From the NCBI RefSeq assembly GCF_001895265.1, contig NZ_CP016796.1:1674001-1738000 (forward strand): 64,000 nt of DNA, in the 5' to 3' direction. A program made the position numbers and the translations under genes. Shown piece by piece: positions 9,899 to 18,938 of this stretch. Source of the DNA: Francisella uliginis. Lineage in GTDB: Bacteria > Pseudomonadota > Gammaproteobacteria > Francisellales > Francisellaceae. Below the pieces are notes generated by a model that did not search any database, was not told where the DNA came from, and saw only the letters and a list, made by a program, of their open reading frames with translations. The stretch's first letter is position 1. Each line of letters opens with the position of its first letter.

Positions 9899-10942
9899 TC
9901 AATATTTTGAAATTTGTAAAATATAATTGTATTCTAAAGATAACCTTTTTAGAGCATTAAGAAACATATTGATATAAAAAGTAAAACTTTCATCTTTGTG
10001 ATTTAAAATATCCACATCTTTTAATAAAGGTAATATATGTTTCTCAAAGCGTAATAACTCCGTATAACTTATTCTTTTCCTAGCTTTAATATCATTAGAA
10101 ATATCTGTTAAAGATTGCATAATATATTTCTTAAACTCAAAAAATGCAGGTTCTTTATCTAAAATTTCTATAGTTTTGGGATCAAATGATGCTTCTATAT
10201 ATTCATACATAACAATCATATATCTATATAGCCTACGTATATAAAGACTCATTTTTTCAAATTCACGGACATTTTTAGCAGATTTTTCATACTTTAACTC
10301 TTTAATGAGAGTTAGGTGTTTAGCAAACTCATGAAAAATACTCTCTCTAAGCTTCCTATGCGAATGATTACGCTCGATAAAAAGAATATCAAAAAAATCA
10401 TGTATTTGATAAATTGTTTTGGCAAAGCTCTCTTTAAGTCTAGTCTCAGCCCTTATAGGCAAGATAAATCTATTTACAATTAAGGAAATTGTTATACCTA
10501 AAGATATCTCTACCGCTCTATATATAGCAGTTTGCAAACTAGGTTGTTGATTTAAAATTATAATTAATAGAGTAATTCCAGCTAAAGTTCCTGCATAGCT
10601 ATATTTCGAAGCCCCTGCAACGTAAACTGCTAAGAATATAAATGGTAAAACTAATGTTACCTGAGAAAATCCAACAGGAATTATTGCTGTAATTATTATT
10701 GCAACTATAGCTCCAACAACTGTACCTAAAAACCTCATAAGAGCCTTATCTAATGCTCCCCCTAAGTTTGGCTGAGTTGACATAACAACTAATATGGTTA
10801 TTACAATCCATAAATACATTCTTTGAATATCTAAAGCATCACCTAAAAAACGGCCAAGTGAATATCCTAGCATCACAGCAATAGATGCTTTAAGAGCGTT
10901 AATTTTCGCATACTTATTACTATTTAAAAAAGCAAATTGCAT
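9899..10942 (-). CDS. FUSC-family (fusaric acid resistance/AaeB-like) membrane protein, short form
   Basis: A 347-residue protein. Residues ~10–165 are strongly hydrophobic with about six membrane segments, including a glycine-rich GYSLGRFLGDAL stretch. The remainder is charged and helical, probably cytoplasmic. This layout fits the FUSC/YccS/AaeB superfamily of aromatic acid exporters, but it is about half the length of classic two-unit AaeB proteins, so it likely acts as an oligomer. It diverges from the Bcr/CflA-like transporter across a 190-bp AT-rich intergenic region that must hold both promoters. No HlyD-type adaptor gene is next to it. The substrate is unknown. Confidence 0.75.
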   Translation of the reverse strand: MQFAFLNSNKYAKINALKASIAVMLGYSLGRFLGDALDIQRMYLWIVITILVVMSTQPNLGGALDKALMRFLGTVVGAIVAIIITAIIPVGFSQVTLVLPFIFLAVYVAGASKYSYAGTLAGITLLIIILNQQPSLQTAIYRAVEISLGITISLIVNRFILPIRAETRLKESFAKTIYQIHDFFDILFIERNHSHRKLRESIFHEFAKHLTLIKELKYEKSAKNVREFEKMSLYIRRLYRYMIVMYEYIEASFDPKTIEILDKEPAFFEFKKYIMQSLTDISNDIKARKRISYTELLRFEKHILPLLKDVDILNHKDESFTFYINMFLNALKRLSLEYNYILQISKY

Positions 10943-11132
10943 AAAGTCTGAGAAGCAGTATAAAATTTATCTTAATATTTTAACATAAAGAAAATTCTTG
11001 ATATCGAATAACTACAGCTAAACTTACATAATCAACATGCTAAAATAAAATCCTTTCTTTAATAGCTTTGTTTGCTAAAATACTTAGCTGTTAAATTATC
11101 ACTTTCGTAGATCTTTAAGGGTTTCTTTCATA

Positions 11133-12329
11133 ATGGTAAAAAAAGATAGTAAAATATTTCTACTAACATTAGCTTTTTTAGCAATGTTACCTCCTTTTGC
11201 TGTAAACACTTATGCTCCAGCAATTCCTAATATTGCCAAACATTTCAATATTCACCCTAATGATGTAATTTTTACATTTACAACATATTTCATAGGATTC
11301 TCAATCGGTATGCTCTTATGGGGATCTCTATCTGACAAATATGGCAGAAAGCGTTGTCTAATCTTAGGAATGTCACTGTACATAATAAGTACTTTACTAT
11401 GTGCTCATAGCCAAAGCTTCTCACAGCTTGCAATATTTAGGCTAATCCAAGGTCTGACAGATTCATCAGGAACTGTAATAGCATTAGCAATAGCCAGAGA
11501 TTGCTATAATGGCAAAAAATTGACAACAACTATAGCAAGCCTATCAATAATAATGCTAATCGCACCTATGATTTCACCCATGATTGGAACTGGATTGATA
11601 GTTCTAACAGCAAGTTGGCAAAGCTCATTTTACTTTTTATTTATTTTTGGAATAGTGCTACTAGCTCTTTGTAGTATAATGCCCGAGACACATCCTATTG
11701 AACAAAGACAAAAATCTATAAAAAAATTATTCACAGCTTATTTCTGTCATTTTAAAAATATAAAATTTATAGCATATACTCTCTGTTCTGGACTATTATT
11801 TGCTGCTTTTTTTAGTTATGTTGGAGCATCTTCAATAATCTATCTAAAAGTTTATAATACTGGGTATGTTTTATATATGCTCTACTTTGCTATAACTGTA
11901 ATAGGATTAGTCTTAGCAAACTTCACTTTAAAAAAACTTAGTGAATCCTTCCCACTAAAAGCATTTTCATATGCTGGACTTAGCATTTCCCTTACTGGTG
12001 TATTAATGATGCTGATACATAATTATACTGGATTTAACCATGCATACATTTTTATGATTTTAATGCTAATTATATGTTATGGCGTAAGTTTAAGCTCAAC
12101 ATCACTATTAAGCGAATCTTTACAGCTAGTCTCTGTTAACTTTGGAGCTGCTACAGCGCTAAATAACTTCTTTAAATTCTCATTAGCAGGATTTGCAAAC
12201 TTTATAATGAGCCTTTCGGCTGGACATAAGCTATTATCAAACCTTCCCATACAACAGTTAATTATTATACTAATTACAATAGCTATATTGTATTTAGCAA
12301 AGCTTTCAAGAGAACCTAACGATAGTTAA
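11133..12329 (+). CDS. Bcr/CflA-type MFS drug efflux transporter
   Basis: A 398-residue, 12-segment inner-membrane protein. The N-terminus FAVNTYAPAIPNIAKHF matches the Bcr/CflA consensus for helix 1 (…DMYLPALP…), and MFS motif A GSLSDKYGRKR lies at 64–74, with RLIQGLTDSSG in helix 4. These proteins export chloramphenicol, bicyclomycin or dipeptides; the substrate here is unassigned. The stop codon overlaps that of the convergent rlmB by three bases, so the two genes end head to head without room for a terminator. Confidence 0.87.
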   Translation: MVKKDSKIFLLTLAFLAMLPPFAVNTYAPAIPNIAKHFNIHPNDVIFTFTTYFIGFSIGMLLWGSLSDKYGRKRCLILGMSLYIISTLLCAHSQSFSQLAIFRLIQGLTDSSGTVIALAIARDCYNGKKLTTTIASLSIIMLIAPMISPMIGTGLIVLTASWQSSFYFLFIFGIVLLALCSIMPETHPIEQRQKSIKKLFTAYFCHFKNIKFIAYTLCSGLLFAAFFSYVGASSIIYLKVYNTGYVLYMLYFAITVIGLVLANFTLKKLSESFPLKAFSYAGLSISLTGVLMMLIHNYTGFNHAYIFMILMLIICYGVSLSSTSLLSESLQLVSVNFGAATALNNFFKFSLAGFANFIMSLSAGHKLLSNLPIQQLIIILITIAILYLAKLSREPNDS

Positions 12330-13063
12330 ATCCTCTGTCTTACAGTCTCATATAAGGCTATACCAGTAGCTACTGAGACATTTAAGCTTGAAACCTCACC
12401 AAACATTGGTAATTTAGCTAAAAAATCACAACTTGCTTTTGTTCGCTGGCGCATACCGCTACCTTCTGCACCTGCAATTATCGCGATAGAATCACTTAAG
12501 TTCATATCATATAAACTCTCGTCTGCCTCACCAGCTAAACCAATAATCCAAACACCTTGCTCTTTTAGTTTTTCAATTGCTCTAGCTAGATTGGTAACTA
12601 CAATTATTTTTGTATGTTCAGCAGCCCCACAAGCAACTTTTTTAACTGTTGCATTTATTGGTGCACTATTATCTTTAGGTACAATAATAAAATCAACTCC
12701 AGCAGAATGGGCACTACGAATACAAGCTCCAAAATTATGAGGATCTTGAACACTATCTAGTATTAGAACAAAAGCATTTTTATCACTAGGAATTAAACTT
12801 TCGATATCCTTTTCTGAATAAGTCTTAAAATTGTTTTTTTCTATCGCAAAAATATTTTGATGATTAACATCTTTTCTAATACGGCTAGGTAATGCTTTAA
12901 AATTATCAACAAAAGTGATTTTAATATCTTTTGATTTAGCATTAGCAATAATACTTTCAATCTTATGATTGACATTTTGTTTTTTAAATACAATCACTTC
13001 TTTAGCTTGATTTGACTCAACCAAACTATCTACCGCATGTATTCCATAAATTAAACTACTCAC
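12326..13063 (-). CDS. rlmB: 23S rRNA (guanosine-2'-O-)-methyltransferase RlmB
   Basis: A SpoU/TrmH-class knotted methyltransferase that methylates G2251 of 23S rRNA in E. coli. The 245-residue length is normal. The three SPOUT motifs are visible: DPHNFGACIRSA (108–119), IIAGAEGSGMRQRT (195–208) and LNVSVATGIALYE (227–239). An N-terminal substrate-binding domain starts YGIHAVDSL. The start is a GTG at 13063, directly after the mpl stop, with GGAGG inside the mpl 3' end as ribosome binding site. mpl and rlmB are therefore translationally coupled. Confidence 0.93.
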   Translation of the reverse strand: MSSLIYGIHAVDSLVESNQAKEVIVFKKQNVNHKIESIIANAKSKDIKITFVDNFKALPSRIRKDVNHQNIFAIEKNNFKTYSEKDIESLIPSDKNAFVLILDSVQDPHNFGACIRSAHSAGVDFIIVPKDNSAPINATVKKVACGAAEHTKIIVVTNLARAIEKLKEQGVWIIGLAGEADESLYDMNLSDSIAIIAGAEGSGMRQRTKASCDFLAKLPMFGEVSSLNVSVATGIALYETVRQRI

Positions 13064-14428
13064 TTATGCCTCCACAAGCTCAACTAGCTTTTCTCTTAAA
13101 CCATCAAATGAGCCATTACTCATCATAACAATCTGAATATTTCTATTTTGATGTTTAGTTATTAAGTTTTTAATATTTTTAATAAAATCTTCCACACTAG
13201 TCATAAAACTAACATTATTCGAGTTTTTCAAAAGCTCTTTAGCATCCCATTTTAATAGGCTGTGATTATATAAAAGTACTTGATCTGCCCCAACTATTGC
13301 CATAGGAAGATTATCTTTGTTATCACCTTGTCTCATAGTATTTGAACGAGGATCAATTAAAGCTAAAATATAAGCTTTTGGATCTTTGTTACGCACAGCT
13401 TCTATAGTTAGCTTTATAGATGTTGGGTGATGTGCAAAATCATCATACAAAGTAATATTATCTTTGTTAGATAAAACTTCTAAACGCCTTTTGACACCTT
13501 TAAAACTCGCTAAAGCTTCTTTAATATAATCATCTGAGATATTTAGCTGTTTTGCTACAGCATAAGCACTCATAGCATTTAATGCATTATGTTGACCTAT
13601 TAATCCCCACGAGATATCTACACCTTGCTTATTATTACTTAGCTTAAACTCAGAAAAATCAGGTAAATTCTCACAAATATGAATATCTTCAGGCGAATTA
13701 ACTTTTGTAGTTCTAGACCAACAGCCCATTGCTATAATATTTTGTACATTTTTATCTATTGCATTATAAATAATATTGGCATTAGCTGGCATTTTTCTAA
13801 TAAGCTGATGAAACTGCCAATATATCGCATCTATATCTTTAAAAATATCAGCATGATCATATTCAATGTTATTTATAACTAAAATACTCGGATCATAGTG
13901 TATCAATTTTGAACGCTTATCAAAGAATGCTGTATCATACTCATCTGCTTCAATAACGAAATATTCAGAATCAGTATAACGAGACGAAACCCCAAAATCA
14001 CTACTAACACCACCAACCAAAAAGCTAGGATTTAAACCTGCTTGTTCAAGTATCTTTATAGTCATCGTTGTGGTAGTGGTTTTACCATGAGTTCCAGCTA
14101 TCGCAATAACTTTTTTATATTTAAGAATATTTTGATATAACCACTCAGGACCTGAGAAATAATTTAATTTTTCTTCTAGGATTCTTTCTATTATTGGCAC
14201 ACCTCTAGTCATAATGTTACCAATAATAATTTCATCTGGATTTATATCTAATTGTGAACAATCAAATCCTTGTAATATTTCGATTCCTTGGGACTCAAGA
14301 TAAGTGCTCATCGGAGGATAAACATTAGTATCAGAACCTGTGACTTTATAACCTTTTTGTTTTGCTAAAACTGCAAGAGATCCCATAAAGGTTCCGCAGA
14401 TACCTAAGATATGAATATGTTTTGACAT
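13064..14428 (-). CDS. mpl: UDP-N-acetylmuramate:L-alanyl-gamma-D-glutamyl-meso-diaminopimelate ligase
   Basis: Recycling ligase that reattaches the tripeptide L-Ala-D-Glu-mDAP to UDP-MurNAc in the cytoplasm. The 454-residue length fits. It starts HIHILGICGTFMGSLA, the characteristic Mpl Rossmann segment, and has the P-loop IAGTHGKTTTTT near 114, EADEYDTAFFDKRSK and YDDFAHHPTSI. These separate it from MurC, its close relative. It diverges from pyrE across a 180-bp region and is followed without a gap by rlmB. Presence of mpl indicates mDAP-type peptidoglycan and active recycling. Confidence 0.95.
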   Translation of the reverse strand: MSKHIHILGICGTFMGSLAVLAKQKGYKVTGSDTNVYPPMSTYLESQGIEILQGFDCSQLDINPDEIIIGNIMTRGVPIIERILEEKLNYFSGPEWLYQNILKYKKVIAIAGTHGKTTTTTMTIKILEQAGLNPSFLVGGVSSDFGVSSRYTDSEYFVIEADEYDTAFFDKRSKLIHYDPSILVINNIEYDHADIFKDIDAIYWQFHQLIRKMPANANIIYNAIDKNVQNIIAMGCWSRTTKVNSPEDIHICENLPDFSEFKLSNNKQGVDISWGLIGQHNALNAMSAYAVAKQLNISDDYIKEALASFKGVKRRLEVLSNKDNITLYDDFAHHPTSIKLTIEAVRNKDPKAYILALIDPRSNTMRQGDNKDNLPMAIVGADQVLLYNHSLLKWDAKELLKNSNNVSFMTSVEDFIKNIKNLITKHQNRNIQIVMMSNGSFDGLREKLVELVEA

Positions 14429-14520
14429 TAATCATTTTAAAGATTTTTCAATTAGCTAAATTATAACAGTTTATAAATTTTAAATATACTTGTAGTTTTT
14501 TATACAGTTTCTAGTCTAAG

Positions 14521-14532
14521 CAACAATTGTTG
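14521..14532. promoter_or_regulatory. 12-bp perfect palindrome in the mpl/pyrE divergent region
   Basis: The sequence CAACAATTGTTG is a perfect inverted repeat located about 90 bp upstream of each divergent start. It could be an operator half-site pair for a dimeric regulator. Chance palindromes of this size do occur in AT-rich DNA, so this is only a candidate. Confidence 0.25.
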
Positions 14533-14608
14533 TGATATAGATTATCTTGGTATTATGTAAATTATTATTTATACTTATATCAATATTTTGGTATTCTAAG
14601 GATGAATT

Positions 14609-15235
14609 ATGTTTATAGAGTTTGCACTTAAAAGTGAAGTTCTTAAATTTGGAGAATTCACTCTAAAATCAGGACGTATAAGTCCTTATTTTTTTAATGC
14701 TGGCTTGTTTAACTCTGGTAATCAACTTGCAACATTAGCAGATTATTACGCCCAGAAAATTGCTCAAAGTAATATTAAATATGATATTTTATTCGGTCCT
14801 GCATACAAAGGAATACCTTTGGTCGCTGCTATTTCAACAGTTTTAGCTCTTAAATATGATATAGATATCCCTTATGCCTTTGACCGTAAAGAAGCAAAAG
14901 CTCATGGCGAAGGTGGTATTTTTGTTGGCGCTAATATGACAGATAAAAAGGTTTTATTAGTAGATGATGTAATGACAGCTGGCACAGCATTCTATGAATC
15001 ATATAATAAGCTTAAAACAATAAACGCAAAAATTGCTGGCGTTATATTGTCTATTGACCGCCAAGAAAAAGCTAAAGATAGTGATATCTCAGCAACAAAA
15101 AAAATCTCTCAAGACTTTAATATACCAGTACTAGCAGTAACAAATTTTGAAACTATATTTGAGTACGTTAAAGAAAATCTTGATCAAGAAATGATTAACA
15201 AATTTAAAGATTATCGTGAAAAGTATGGCTCATAA
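14609..15235 (+). CDS. pyrE: Orotate phosphoribosyltransferase
   Basis: Adds phosphoribose from PRPP to orotate in pyrimidine synthesis. The 208-residue length is typical. SGRISPYFFNAGLF near residue 20 is the orotate-binding region, GPAYKGIPL follows, and VLLVDDVMTAGTA near 118 is the PRPP-binding motif. ATG 14609 follows AAGGA by seven bases. The stop lies 11 bases inside lpxH, so pyrE, lpxH and probably the next membrane protein form one transcript. No pyrimidine attenuator-type leader with a terminator is obvious upstream. Confidence 0.95.
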   Translation: MFIEFALKSEVLKFGEFTLKSGRISPYFFNAGLFNSGNQLATLADYYAQKIAQSNIKYDILFGPAYKGIPLVAAISTVLALKYDIDIPYAFDRKEAKAHGEGGIFVGANMTDKKVLLVDDVMTAGTAFYESYNKLKTINAKIAGVILSIDRQEKAKDSDISATKKISQDFNIPVLAVTNFETIFEYVKENLDQEMINKFKDYREKYGS

Positions 15236-15938
15236 TAAAGATATATATATAATCGCAGATTTACACCTAAATATTTCTCATACTGAAACTGCTGAGATAT
15301 TTAAAAAGTTCATAGAAAGTATCTCATCTGAAAATAATTGTCTTTATATTCTCGGTGATTTTTTTGATTATTGGATAGGTGATGATCATACAGATGAGTT
15401 TTATCACCAAATTACGGGATACCTAAAACAAGCACATGACAAAGGTTTAGAAATCTTTTTTATGCATGGAAATCGCGATTTTCTAATTGGTAAGAAATTC
15501 ACTCAACAAACTGGTGTTAAATTAATCAAAGATCCTTATTATTTAGATATCGCTAATAAAAAAATAGTTTTAGCTCATGGAGATCGCATGTGTGGTGATG
15601 ATAAAAGCTATTTGTTTTATAGATCTTTAGCTAGAAATAGGGTTTTACAATTTATATTTTTAAGACTGCCATTATTTTTTCGCCAAAGATTAGCTAAAAC
15701 AGCTCGTGGCCATAGCTATTCTAAAAATACACAAAAGCCTAATATTGATGTAACTACTAAAGGCATCAATAAATATCGCAAAGACTGTGATATTGTAATC
15801 CATGGTCATACGCATAAAATGGCAATACATATTGCTGATGAGTATACTAGGTATGTATTAGGAGATTGGTTTAAAAATGGTAATTATATAAAAATATCTA
15901 AAGATGGAGATATTACTCAAGTAACTAGTATCAACTAA
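15225..15938 (+). CDS. lpxH: UDP-2,3-diacylglucosamine hydrolase
   Basis: Calcineurin-like phosphoesterase that cleaves UDP-2,3-diacylglucosamine to lipid X in lipid A synthesis, at the inner membrane. Metal-ligand motifs are in order: ADLHL (near 11), ILGDFFDYWIGDDH, MHGNRDFL, AHGDRMCGDD and IHGHTH. The 237-residue length fits. I start at ATG 15225, which overlaps the pyrE end by 11 bases; an in-frame GTG at 15216 is possible, but the extra residues (MKS) add nothing conserved. Confidence 0.93.
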   Translation: MAHNKDIYIIADLHLNISHTETAEIFKKFIESISSENNCLYILGDFFDYWIGDDHTDEFYHQITGYLKQAHDKGLEIFFMHGNRDFLIGKKFTQQTGVKLIKDPYYLDIANKKIVLAHGDRMCGDDKSYLFYRSLARNRVLQFIFLRLPLFFRQRLAKTARGHSYSKNTQKPNIDVTTKGINKYRKDCDIVIHGHTHKMAIHIADEYTRYVLGDWFKNGNYIKISKDGDITQVTSIN

Positions 15939-15965
15939 ATACTATGATAAATAAGGAATAAGGTA

Positions 15966-16481
15966 ATGTTTAAAAATTTGCTAATCATTTTTTCTAGTCT
16001 AACTGGACTATCATCTATCGCAATGGCTGCAGATTATAATAACTATCAAAATTCTGCTGGAGCGATTCTGCTTCCTATAATAATATTTCTAATCTTCTTT
16101 GCTATTTACATATTTATTTCTGTTAGATATATTATGTCGCAACAAAGCTTATCTAATGCTTATAGTGATGCAAATCAAACAGATAAAATTAGTGGAGCTT
16201 GGTTTTGGACTCAACTAGTACCATTATGGAATATGGTAGCTATTATCGTTTGTGTTACTAAAATATCTGAACAGGCAAAAACTTTCTCTAAGAATACCGG
16301 TGCAACGGCAATTTACAACCCAACTTTGTTTTATTGTTACTTTGGTATTAGCTTCTTATCTATGATTCCTTTAATTGGCTTAGTTGCAATTTTAGCCTCT
16401 TTTATTCTTTGGATTATATTTTGGGTAAATCTATCTTCTTCAAAAAAACAGGTTCTTGATCACATGTCTCAAAAGTGTTGA
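15966..16481 (+). CDS. Small multi-pass membrane protein of unknown function
   Basis: A 171-residue protein I cannot assign firmly. It has an N-terminal hydrophobic segment ending in AMAADY that could be a signal peptide or first helix, then about three more membrane segments: residues ~32–52, ~75–95 and ~120–155. The SGAWFWTQLVPLWNMVAII stretch recalls DUF4328-type membrane proteins (…VPxxNL…), a weak resemblance. It follows lpxH by 27 bp with its own AAGGAATAAGG Shine–Dalgarno region and so is likely in the pyrE–lpxH transcript. Confidence 0.6.
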   Translation: MFKNLLIIFSSLTGLSSIAMAADYNNYQNSAGAILLPIIIFLIFFAIYIFISVRYIMSQQSLSNAYSDANQTDKISGAWFWTQLVPLWNMVAIIVCVTKISEQAKTFSKNTGATAIYNPTLFYCYFGISFLSMIPLIGLVAILASFILWIIFWVNLSSSKKQVLDHMSQKC

Positions 16482-16487
16482 TTTAAT

Positions 16488-16586
16488 GACTCGCAATCGT
16501 TCCCTGCGAAGGCTGGAATCTTTTAAATAGTCAGGAGATCCCCGTGTCCACATTCGACTACGCTCAGTGACCGCGAGGATGACAAT
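16488..16586. repeat. TGTCAT-family palindromic element, third type, between two convergent gene ends
   Basis: GC-richer than its surroundings. It holds CATTCGACTACGCTCAGTGA, the same core as the hairpin arms inside the restriction gene (58255–58330) and one half of the murE insertion, and ends in CGAGGATGACA, i.e. TGTCATCCTCG on the other strand. It sits between the 3' ends of the membrane protein gene and thrC. The rest of 16482–16686 is AT-rich and I see no gene in it. Confidence 0.6.
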
Positions 16587-16686
16587 GATTTTTTATAGAA
16601 TTCTTTCTATTATTGATAATATTAAATTATAGTTTTCAAATAGATTCTACGAATAAGTCGTAATTTATATATTTTACTGAATTAAA

Positions 16687-17973
16687 CTAAACATCAAAAG
16701 CCTTTGAATAAACTTCACAGAGCTCACTCATGGATTTATCTATTGATACTTTGTGCTGCTCTTTATCCAATAGCTGCTGTAGAGATTCTGTTGGAGCAAC
16801 TTCTATATTTAATACTGGCTCAATTACAGATTCAAACTTAGCAGGATGTGCAGTAGCTACAATTATATAATCTTTGTTGCTATCACTTTGCTTTCTAGCT
16901 ACAAAGCCAGTTGCTGTATGAGGACAAACAACTTCGTTATATTGCTTATAAACTTGCTTTATTTCATCCTTTATCTCAGAATCTGATACACACGTAGCCT
17001 TTACATTATTTTTGAAATTCTCATAATTACCTAGTAAATATAGTAATCTCTCAAAGTTGCTAGGATTACCTACATCCATAGCATTTGCTAAAGTCTCAAC
17101 ACTTGCTCTTGGATTAAATTCACCTGTATTTAAATAGTCTATGACAGTATCATTTGCATTTAAGCTCATTGATATTTCATCGATAGGAAAGCCCATTTGT
17201 TTAGCCCAAAAAGCAGCTGTTATATTACCAATGTTTCCAGATGGTACGATATAGTTAGCTTTTTTACCTGTTTTTAAGAAATACTGCCAAGATGTATATG
17301 CATAATAAGTTGATTGCGGTAACAATCTACCTATATTTATACTATTTGATGTATTTAATTTTGTCTTATCTGTCCACCAAGATGTTTTAAATGCTTCTTT
17401 TACCAATGTCTGACAGTCATCAAAAACACCCTCAACTTCTACAGCTTGGATATTATCACTCCAACAAGTTATTTGTTTTTCCTGTCTTTGAGAAATTTTA
17501 CCTTGAGGAAACATTACTACCACTCTGATATTACTCTTACCATGAAATGCCGCTGCCACAGCAGATCCAGTATCACCAGAAGTCGCAACTAAAATAGTAA
17601 AAGGTTTATCACTATCTATAGAACTTAAGCAATTTGCTAAAAACCTTGCACCAAAGTCCTTAAATGACAAAGTTGGACCATGAAAAAGTTCTAAAACAGA
17701 AGTATTATCATCCAATCTTTTTACTGGCACAGCAAAAGTAAATGCATTCTTACAAATTTTGTCTAATGAACTTTCTAACTCATCACCCTCAAAAAACTCT
17801 CTTAATGTGTTTGCCGCAAACTCAGCATAGCTTATATTTTTATCAAAATTCTGCCAATCAACTGTTGGGAACCTTTCTGGGACAAATAATCCACCATCTG
17901 GAGCTAAACCTGACTGCATAGCTTCGCTTAGTGAAACTTTAATATCTTTATCTCTTGTACTAATAAAATTCAT
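16687..17973 (-). CDS. thrC: Threonine synthase
   Basis: PLP enzyme that converts O-phosphohomoserine to threonine. The 428-residue length and the start MNFISTRDKDIKVSLSEA match the E. coli-type class. The PLP lysine lies in PTLSFKDFGARFL (near 109), and the phosphate-binding segment is VPSGNIGNITAA. It is the last gene of thrA–thrB–thrC, 12 bp after thrB. A repeat element follows on its 3' side. Confidence 0.96.
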   Translation of the reverse strand: MNFISTRDKDIKVSLSEAMQSGLAPDGGLFVPERFPTVDWQNFDKNISYAEFAANTLREFFEGDELESSLDKICKNAFTFAVPVKRLDDNTSVLELFHGPTLSFKDFGARFLANCLSSIDSDKPFTILVATSGDTGSAVAAAFHGKSNIRVVVMFPQGKISQRQEKQITCWSDNIQAVEVEGVFDDCQTLVKEAFKTSWWTDKTKLNTSNSINIGRLLPQSTYYAYTSWQYFLKTGKKANYIVPSGNIGNITAAFWAKQMGFPIDEISMSLNANDTVIDYLNTGEFNPRASVETLANAMDVGNPSNFERLLYLLGNYENFKNNVKATCVSDSEIKDEIKQVYKQYNEVVCPHTATGFVARKQSDSNKDYIIVATAHPAKFESVIEPVLNIEVAPTESLQQLLDKEQHKVSIDKSMSELCEVYSKAFDV

Positions 17974-17985
17974 ATATAACCTTTA

Positions 17986-18936
17986 TTATTTCTTCTCTAG
18001 TAAATATGCGCCTTTTTCACTCATAGAGCTAATCCAGCTATCAGATTTTAAATTAAATTCATTAAATTTATTTTGCATAGATTGAGCAACTTTTGCAATA
18101 TTATCTTCTGTTGCCAGTGCAAACATTGTAGGACCAGAACCTGATATCCCACATCCAAGCGCACCAGCTTCATATGCGGCAGCTTTGACATCATAAAATC
18201 CTGTGATTAAATTTGCTCTTCTTGGCTCAATAAGTATATCTTTTAAGTTATTGCTTAATAAATCTAAATCTTTCGTATATAAAGCACTTATTACAGTTGC
18301 TAAAGACGCGCTATGCTCAACAACTGTTGATAAACTATATGGTTCTTTTAAAAGTTCGCGGGCTTGTTTTGTCTCAATTGATAAATCAGGACATACAATA
18401 GCAACTTTACAATCAGCAATTGGTAATTGTATTTTTCTGCATGGTTTTGAGCTTTGTAATAAAACTAAACCACCAAACATACAAGGCACTGCATTATCAC
18501 CATGAAAAGCACCAGTTATTAAGCTTTCCCCATAGATAGCATAATCTATTAGCTCATCATAAGTATATGGCTTTTCAAAAAAAGCATTCATAGCCACCAA
18601 TGCTGCTACTGAAGATGCCGCAGAGCCTCCCATACCTGATCCAAGAGTTATCCCTTTATTAATATAAACATCAAAGCCTATATTTATATCTTTATCAGCT
18701 AGGAATTTTTTAATAACAGCTGTAGCAACATTTTTATCACTATCATATGGAAGCTTATCGGCTCCTGTTGTACCAGTTATTTGCTTTATAACTAAGTTAT
18801 TATCATCCCTTTTAATAAGCTCTATAGTATCGCCCACGCCTTCTAGAGCAAAACCTAAAAGATCATAGCCAACCGCAAAATTAGCACTAGTAGCCGGTGC
18901 AAAAGCTTTCGCAGACTTTATATTAGCTAGTTTCAT
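17986..18936 (-). CDS. thrB: Homoserine kinase
   Basis: GHMP-family kinase that phosphorylates homoserine for threonine synthesis. It has 316 residues. The N-terminal substrate segment is FAPATSANFAVGYDLLGFAL, and the ATP-binding GHMP loop is GITLGSGMGGSAASSVAAL (near 89–107). The C-terminal GHMP motif reads GCGISGSGPTMFAL. It begins two bases after the thrA stop and ends 12 bp before thrC, which shows a tight operon. Confidence 0.96.
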   Translation of the reverse strand: MKLANIKSAKAFAPATSANFAVGYDLLGFALEGVGDTIELIKRDDNNLVIKQITGTTGADKLPYDSDKNVATAVIKKFLADKDINIGFDVYINKGITLGSGMGGSAASSVAALVAMNAFFEKPYTYDELIDYAIYGESLITGAFHGDNAVPCMFGGLVLLQSSKPCRKIQLPIADCKVAIVCPDLSIETKQARELLKEPYSLSTVVEHSASLATVISALYTKDLDLLSNNLKDILIEPRRANLITGFYDVKAAAYEAGALGCGISGSGPTMFALATEDNIAKVAQSMQNKFNEFNLKSDSWISSMSEKGAYLLEKK

Positions 18937-18938
18937 AG

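Noticed and set aside
18203-18505. Open frame antisense to thrB
   Set aside because: It mirrors a conserved gene on the other strand and has no family features; the same applies to other antisense frames in the window.
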